In this document: piece after piece, positions 58,330 through 64,000 of the stretch
Layout: each line of letters starts with the position of its first letter
Position numbering within the stretch: position 1 is the first letter of the stretch
Assembly: GCA_027563935.2 (NCBI GenBank)
Contig: CM050451.1
Coordinates: 102,451,565-102,515,564, forward strand
Direction of reading: 5' to 3'
From: Costus lasius
Taxonomy: Eukaryota > Streptophyta > Magnoliopsida > Zingiberales > Costaceae
DNA: 64,000 nt
Position numbers and translations under genes: made by a program
The notes under the pieces: model-generated
Seen by the model: only the letters and a program-made list of their open reading frames with translations
What the model was told of the DNA's origin: nothing
The model's database searches: none

Positions 58330-61300
58330 ATGGTGCGACCAAGATCTAGCAGTAGCAACGGTGATCAACAGTCTGATCTGAGGCAGGCCATGGAGGCTAT
58401 GACTGCTATGATACAACAACAGAACGCATTCATCCAGCAGCAAACGCAGATGATGCAGCAGCAGCAGGCGCAGCACATGGAGGTTCAGCAACAGTTATTG
58501 CAGCGGCTGTCGCAGACACAGTCTCAGTCACAGTCACAACCGGCTGGACCCGCTGGTTCTCCTCTGGGTGATGGCGCACATCAATGATATGCTCGGTTGG
58601 TTCGAGAGTTTCAGCACCTGAATCCAACTGCATTTTATGGTAGTCCGGGGCCCAAAGCGGCTGAGGATTGGCTTTTGACACTGGAAAAGATTTTCCAGGT
58701 TTTGCGCTGTGATGATGCAGACAAGCTATGTTTGTCTGTCTTCATGTTGCGTGGAGATGCCGAAGACTGGTGGAAGGGAGTCGTCAGACTGGCGGCAACT
58801 GAATCCAGAGTTGTTAATTGCCAGTACTTCATGATGAAGTTCAATGCTAAGTTTTTCCCCTCTAACTTATCTGAGGAGCGCGAGGTGGAGTTTATTCGTC
58901 TTGAGCAGGGCGACCTGACGGTGGATCAGTATGAGGCCACATTCGCTCGGTTGTCGGGGTATGCTCCTCACTTAGTCAACACCGAGGAAAGAAGAGCCAA
59001 GAAGTTTCAGCGGGGTTTGAGGAAAGATATCAGGACAAGGGTAGCTATGCTACACTTGGAATCTTATGCTGAAGTGGTAGACAGGGCTCGCACTGCTGAG
59101 AGGTGCATTACTGAGATGGCTGCAGATACTATTCCAGTCACTGCATCTGCCCCTACTTCTGTGACTTACGCACCCACTCTGGGTGGTAAGGATAAGAAGA
59201 ATTTCAAGAATAAGAAGAAAGACAGTAAGGGCAGATACCAACCTTATCAGAAGCCAGCCAGCACAGTTTCTCAGAATGGCAAGAAGTGTCTCCACTGTGG
59301 GAGCACTAAACATCAGGATAATGAGTGCTACAGGAAGACTGGCGCTTGCTTCAGATGTGGTAAGGTGGGGCATATGATTAAGGACTGTCCTATGCCGGAT
59401 GCTAGAGGACAGGGTGAGAAGCCTACTGTGCAGACTCGCGTGTATGCCATCGCGGAGAGGGATGCTTCGGCTTCGAAGTCCGTGGTGGAAGGTACACTTT
59501 ATGTGTTTAGTTATTTGGCACGCATTCTTTTTGATCCTGGTGCCAATTTATCCTTTGTGTCTGCATGTTTTGCATCACGTCTGCCTGTGTTGCCTAGGAT
59601 ACTTGATTTCTGTATTTCTGTTCATACACCTATGGGTGAGGCTGTATCTACAGATATGGCATATCCTGACTGTTTGATTAAGGTTGAAGGATATGATTTA
59701 CCTATTGATTTGATTAGTCTTCCTATGAAGTACTATGACATCATTCTGGGCATGGATTGGCTGTCTGCCTATCATGCTACTTTAGATTGTTTTGAAAAGT
59801 TAATTACTCTGCATCTAAGTGATGGACAGCAACTGGTTATCCAAGGCCGGATTTCAAAACAGGAGCCTTTGGTGATATCTCATCTGCAGGCCAGGAAGCT
59901 TTTAGCCCAGGGCTGCAAGGGGTATCTGGCGCACGTCAAGGTGCAGACTGAGCATGGTCTGCATCTGGCTAAAATTCCTGTGGTAAGAGAGTTTGCCGAC
60001 GTCTTCTTTGATGATTTATCTGGGTTACCACCCAGCAGAGAAGTTGAGTTTGGTATCGAGTTGTTGCCAAGCACGGCACCGATATCTAAAGCTCCTTACA
60101 GGATGGCAACTTCAGAACTGACAGAGCTGAAGAAGCAACTGGAAGAACTATTAGAGAAGGGGTATATTAGACCCAGTGTTTCTCCATGGGGAGCACCTGT
60201 GTTATTTGTGAAGAAGAAGGATGGTACTTTGCGCATGTGCATCGATTACCGTCAACTCAATCAGGTGACTGTTAAGAATAAGTACCCATTACCCCGTATT
60301 GATGTCTCTTTGATCAGTTGCAGGGTGCTACTGTATTCTCTAAAATTGACCTGAGGTCTGGCTATTATCAGCTGAGGGTTCAGGAGGAGGATGTACCTAA
60401 AACTACATTCAGGACCAGGTATGGGCACTATGAATTTCTTGTTATGCCCTTTGGACTGACAAATGCCCCTGCGGTGTTTATGGATCTGATGAACAGGGTA
60501 TTTCATGAGCTCCTGGACAAATGTGTGGTCGTCTTCATTGATGATATTCTGATCTACTCCAAGAATGCGCAAGATCACTCTCAGGATTTGCGCAAGGTGC
60601 TGGAGATTCTGCGGCTGAAGCAGCTGTATGCTAAGGCCAGCAAATGTGAGTTCTGGTTAGATCAGATTGGCTTTCTGGGGCACATTATTTCTGGCCAGGG
60701 TGTGTCTGTGGATCCAGTGAAGGTGGAGGCCATTCTTCACTGGGGAAGACCAACTACAGCGACTGAGGTCAGAAGTTTTCTGGGCTTAGCTGGATACTAC
60801 CGCCGCTTTGTGGAGGGTTTTTCCAAGTTGGCTGGTCCTCTGACTAAGCTAACTAGAAAGAATTTGAAGTTTGAGTGGTCTGATGATTGTGAGTCTAGTT
60901 TTCAGGAACTGAAAAAGAGACTGACCAGTGCTCCTATCCTCATCATTCCCTGTGATGGAGAGAAGTTCACTGTTTACACTGATGCCTCTGGTAAGGGTCT
61001 GGGTGCTGTACTGATGCAGCAAGGAAAGGTAGTTGCTTATGCTTCAAGGCAACTCAAAGACTATGAGGTAAACTACCCCACTCATGATCTGGAGTTGGCA
61101 GCTGTAGTTTTTGCCTTGAAGATCTGGAGGCACTATCTGTTTGGACAGACATTTGAATTGTTTACAGATCACCAGAGCTTGAAGTATATCTTCACTCAAA
61201 AAGAGTTGAATATGAGACAGAGGCGATGGCTTGAGTTGATAAAGGATTATGACTTCACCATCCAATATCAGTCTGGTAAAGCCAATGTGGTGGCCGATGC

Positions 61301-62888
61301 TCTTAGTCGGTATCCTGTGACTCAGATAGCTGCACTGCGAGTCCAGGAGTGGCGACTATTGCAGGAGTTCAGTGACATGCATCTGAGTGTGACTCCGGGT
61401 GAGAGAGGTGGTCTTCTGGCTTCTCTCAGGGTTCAGTCAGACTTACTGCAGAGACTGAGATCAGGGCAGCAGTCAGATCCAGATATTCTACGGTGGAAAG
61501 AGAGGTCTGAGCAAGGCTGGGATGAGAATTTCAGTATGTCGGATGATGGTCTCCTCAGATTCCGTGGAAGGGTCTGTGTCCCTGAGGACCCTGAGTTGAG
61601 AAATGAAATTCTTAAGGAAAGCCATTGCACTAAGTATACCGTTCATCCTGGTAGTACCAAGATATATCAGGATCTGAAAAAGACTTTCTGGTGGCATGGT
61701 ATGAAGAAGGATGTGCATTTGTTTGTGTCCAGATGTTTGACTTGCCAAACCGTGAAGGCTGAGCATCAGAGGCCGGGTGGTTTGATGCAGTCTCTACCTA
61801 TTCCTCAGTGGAAGTGGGAGCATATCAGTATGGACTTTGTGTGTGGGCTGCCCAATACCAGAAGGAATCATGATGCCGTATGGGTGATTGTGGACAGACT
61901 CACGAAGTCAGCTCACTTCTTACCGATCAAAATGACTTACAGTTTGGATCGGTTAGCAAAACTGTACATCGATGAAATTGTCAGATTGCATGGAGTTCCC
62001 TTGGACATTGTCTCTGATCGTGATCCTCGATTTCTGTCCAGGTTTTGGAAGAAATTACAGGAAGATTTGGGAACTAATCTGAGTTTCAGCACTGCATATC
62101 ATCCTCAATCGGATGGTTAGACAGAGAGAACTATTCAGACACTTGAGGATCTTCTGAGATCTTATGTGGTTGACTGGTCTGTTGAGTGAGATCTGGACTT
62201 ATCACTGATAGAGTTCACCTACAACAATAGCTTTCACTCTAGCATACAGATGGCTCCGTATGAGGCCCTATATGGGAGGAAATGCAGAACACCTATATGC
62301 TGGGAGGAAACTGGGGACAGAACAGTGCTAAGGTCTGATGCTGTTCAGGAAGCCACTGAGAAGATCAGAGAAATTCAGAGAAAGATGAAGATTGCTCAAG
62401 ATAGACAGAAGAGTTATGCTGATGTGAGGCGGCGTCCTCTTGAGTTTTTGGTGGGAGAGCATGTTTTCCTAAAGGTCTCACCTATGAAAGGGGTGATGAG
62501 ATTTGGGAAGAGGGGAAAATTGAGTCCCAGGTACATTGGTCCCTTTGATATCATTGAGAGGGTTGGACCTGTGGCATACCGACTTGCTCTGCCCCCATCA
62601 CTGGAACACCTCCATAATGTGTTCCATGTTTCTGCACTCAGAAAATATTGTTCTGATCCTTCTCATGTTCTGGAGTTGGAACCTCTTTAGCTTGAAGAGA
62701 ACATGACTTTTGTGGTGAAACCTCTCAGAATCGAAGATAGAAAAGAGAAAGTGCTGAGAAATAAGGTTATTCCACTTGTGAAAGTCATCTGGGGAAATCA
62801 GTCTGTTGAAGAAGCCTCTTGGGAGGTTGAAGCAGATATGAGAAAGGAGCATCCTCACCTGTTCAGTGACGGGCTTGGTCAGCTTTAG
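58330..62888 (+). pseudogene. gag-pol: Tekay gag-pol, four nonsense codons and one frameshift
   Basis: Starts at MVRPRSSSSNG. Gag has a Gln-rich N-terminus (QQQ runs, residues ~30-70, probably coiled coil), a Gag core ([32 protein letters not shown]) and two knuckles ([28 protein letters not shown]). Protease: [10 protein letters not shown], with Pro where Ser is usual, and [26 protein letters not shown] (60534-60545). RNase [33 protein letters not shown]. Integrase: HPGSTK/CLTC, MDFVCGL, SDRDPRF. C-terminus: LRNKVIPLVKVIW and ASWEVEADMRKEHPHLF, chromodomain-like. Breaks: TGA 58585-58587; one-base deletion near 60304 inside the RT; TAG 62118-62120, two codons before the catalytic integrase Glu; TGA 62187-62189; TAG 62688-62690. 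Non-functional unless complemented. Confidence 0.94.
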
Positions 62889-62904
62889 AGGACTAAAGCT
62901 CTAT

Positions 62905-62917
62905 AAGGGGGGGAGGA
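62905..62917 (+). promoter_or_regulatory. Tekay polypurine tract
   Basis: A run of A/G only (AAGGGG...GAGGA) immediately precedes the TGTAACACC start of the 3' LTR. Confidence 0.9.
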
Positions 62918-64000
62918 TGTAACACCCTCGATTTTTCTGAATTATGATTTAAGGTTAAAAATTCTGTTTCTGTATTTTTATCTGTTAAAATTTTGGGATT
63001 TTTGCTTAAGTGTAGGAATTTTTCCTACAGGGCAAAAATAATTATTTTGGTTGGGGATTTGAACCCTCAACCTTGATTCTTTGCTCCTGGAATTCTTCCA
63101 CCGTGGTGGCGCATATTTCTGATGTTATTGGAGTGGCGCATGGTGGTTAAGCCCAGGTAAGCCCTTAAAACCGATTTTCACTTAAGTTAACTGGGTTATT
63201 GGATCTTGGATCCGTTTGGGGTGGGAGAAAAAAAAAAGGAAATTTCGTGAGAGCTCCTCTCCCTCACGACTTTGTTGGTTTTCTTGCCCTAGCCGCCTGT
63301 GGTTGTCGCCCCTCACTGTGCTTGGCGCCTCCTGCAAATTTCTGACGCTGGTGGTGGACGAATTTCCTGGAGATCCCTGACTCTCTGTTTTGGCGTTTTT
63401 CTCTGTGGACGATTTTTCTGTGAGTAATTCGATCCTAAGGAGTCTAATCCGCTAAATTGTAGATTATCATTCAATTAAAATCCGTTATATCTACAAGTAA
63501 ATTGGTGCATATGTGAAATTCGAAAATTACCTGTGCCGGACGAATATTGAAAAATTTATTCTGTATGTTTTAATCTCTTAAATTTTGGTATGTAGTTCTT
63601 CTAAAATTTATTTGTTTGATAAGAAATTTTAGAGAAAACAAAATTGGGGATTTAACTAAGAACTTAGGAATTTTCGAAAATCATGGTTCGGGCCAATTTT
63701 GGGGCTTTTGTCAATTTTCTTCACAAACGTGCAATTAAAATTATCTGTAGTGGGGAACTGAAATTATTTTCATGAAATTTGTATATTCTGCAAGAATTCT
63801 GAAAATTGCGCCCCTTACAGTGATTTTATGGCTCACGGTTTTTAGGAATTTTGGGGAAGAATATTGCAATGAATATCTGTATATATTTCCCTATAATTCC
63901 TAGGCTTGTTTAATTGTTTGTTATGTGAATAATTTCTGTTCTGTATATATGTTGTGAATTTTCTGAAATTTTGAACGTGTTTTAACCTTTGTGAGAACAT
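62918..64000 (+). repeat. Tekay 3' LTR, first 1083 bp
   Basis: Collinear with 55427-56521 except for the 14-bp indel and scattered substitutions; it runs off the window. Confidence 0.95.

Larger units (their letters stand above)
55427..64000 (+). mobile_element. Tekay/Del-type Ty3/gypsy chromovirus, 3' end beyond window
   Basis: It has a 5' LTR of 2755 bp, an initiator tRNA-Met primer site, gag-pol with two zinc knuckles and a C-terminal chromodomain-like stretch, a polypurine tract and the first 1083 bp of the 3' LTR. Domain order RT-RNase H-integrase is gypsy. It is inserted just upstream of the Cop2-B gag start; the left flank is ATCTG. Confidence 0.94.

Overview
This window is plant repetitive DNA. 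It consists almost entirely of LTR retrotransposons inserted into one another, and I see no host gene, no genuine tRNA or rRNA gene and no CRISPR array. A flowering plant is indicated by Athila-type Ty3/gypsy coding sequence with a tRNA-Asp primer site, Tekay/Del-type chromovirus sequence with a tRNA-iMet primer site, and long-LTR Ty1/copia elements. I cannot name the species.

Layout. (1) 1-8477: copia element Cop1-A, minus strand, left LTR cut by the window edge. (2) 8478-8861: end of a Tekay-like gypsy LTR with primer site, leader and first gag codons, fused directly to (3) 8858-14567: Cop1-B, plus strand, the only copy with an intact 1294-codon gag-pol. (4) 14568-15453: two truncated Cop1 LTR pieces. 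(5) 15454-27163: an Athila-like gypsy element, minus strand, with one continuous gag-pol frame broken only by eight nonsense codons. Nested in it at 17933-20968 is a solo LTR of another gypsy family (GypF; target duplication AAAAC) whose 3' part is an array of five alternating inverted units, including a perfect 410-bp palindrome. (6) 27201-44737: Cop1-C, plus strand, with Cop1-D (34667-43797, minus strand; target duplication GTTAG) inserted in its 3' LTR. (7) 44738-46523: part of a GypF 3' LTR and its terminal ORF, minus strand. (8) 46524-50481: relic of a second copia family (Cop2-A), split by a 2530-bp solo Tekay-like LTR (47016-49545; target duplication TTAGT). (9) 50482-55426: Cop2-B, minus strand, badly decayed. 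(10) 55427 to beyond 64000: a Tekay-type element with both LTRs (the second cut by the window edge) and a polyprotein damaged at five points.

Relative age can be read from nesting and LTR similarity. By eye, Cop1-D has about 2 differences between its 1697-bp LTRs, Cop1-A about 6 in 1040 bp, the Tekay element about 9 plus one 14-bp indel in about 1.1 kb, and Cop1-C about 1 percent plus one 246-bp deletion. Athila, Cop2 and GypF are older. The genes cooperate only as retroelement machinery (Gag, protease, integrase, reverse transcriptase, RNase H). Cop1-B is the only copy here that could supply these proteins intact, and its own 5' end has been replaced by gypsy sequence.

The items most worth attention are the palindromic array with tRNA-like heads (19820-20968), the gypsy/copia junction at about 8858, a GypF reading frame that runs into its LTR and looks conserved at the protein level, and the indel-free, nonsense-riddled Athila frame.
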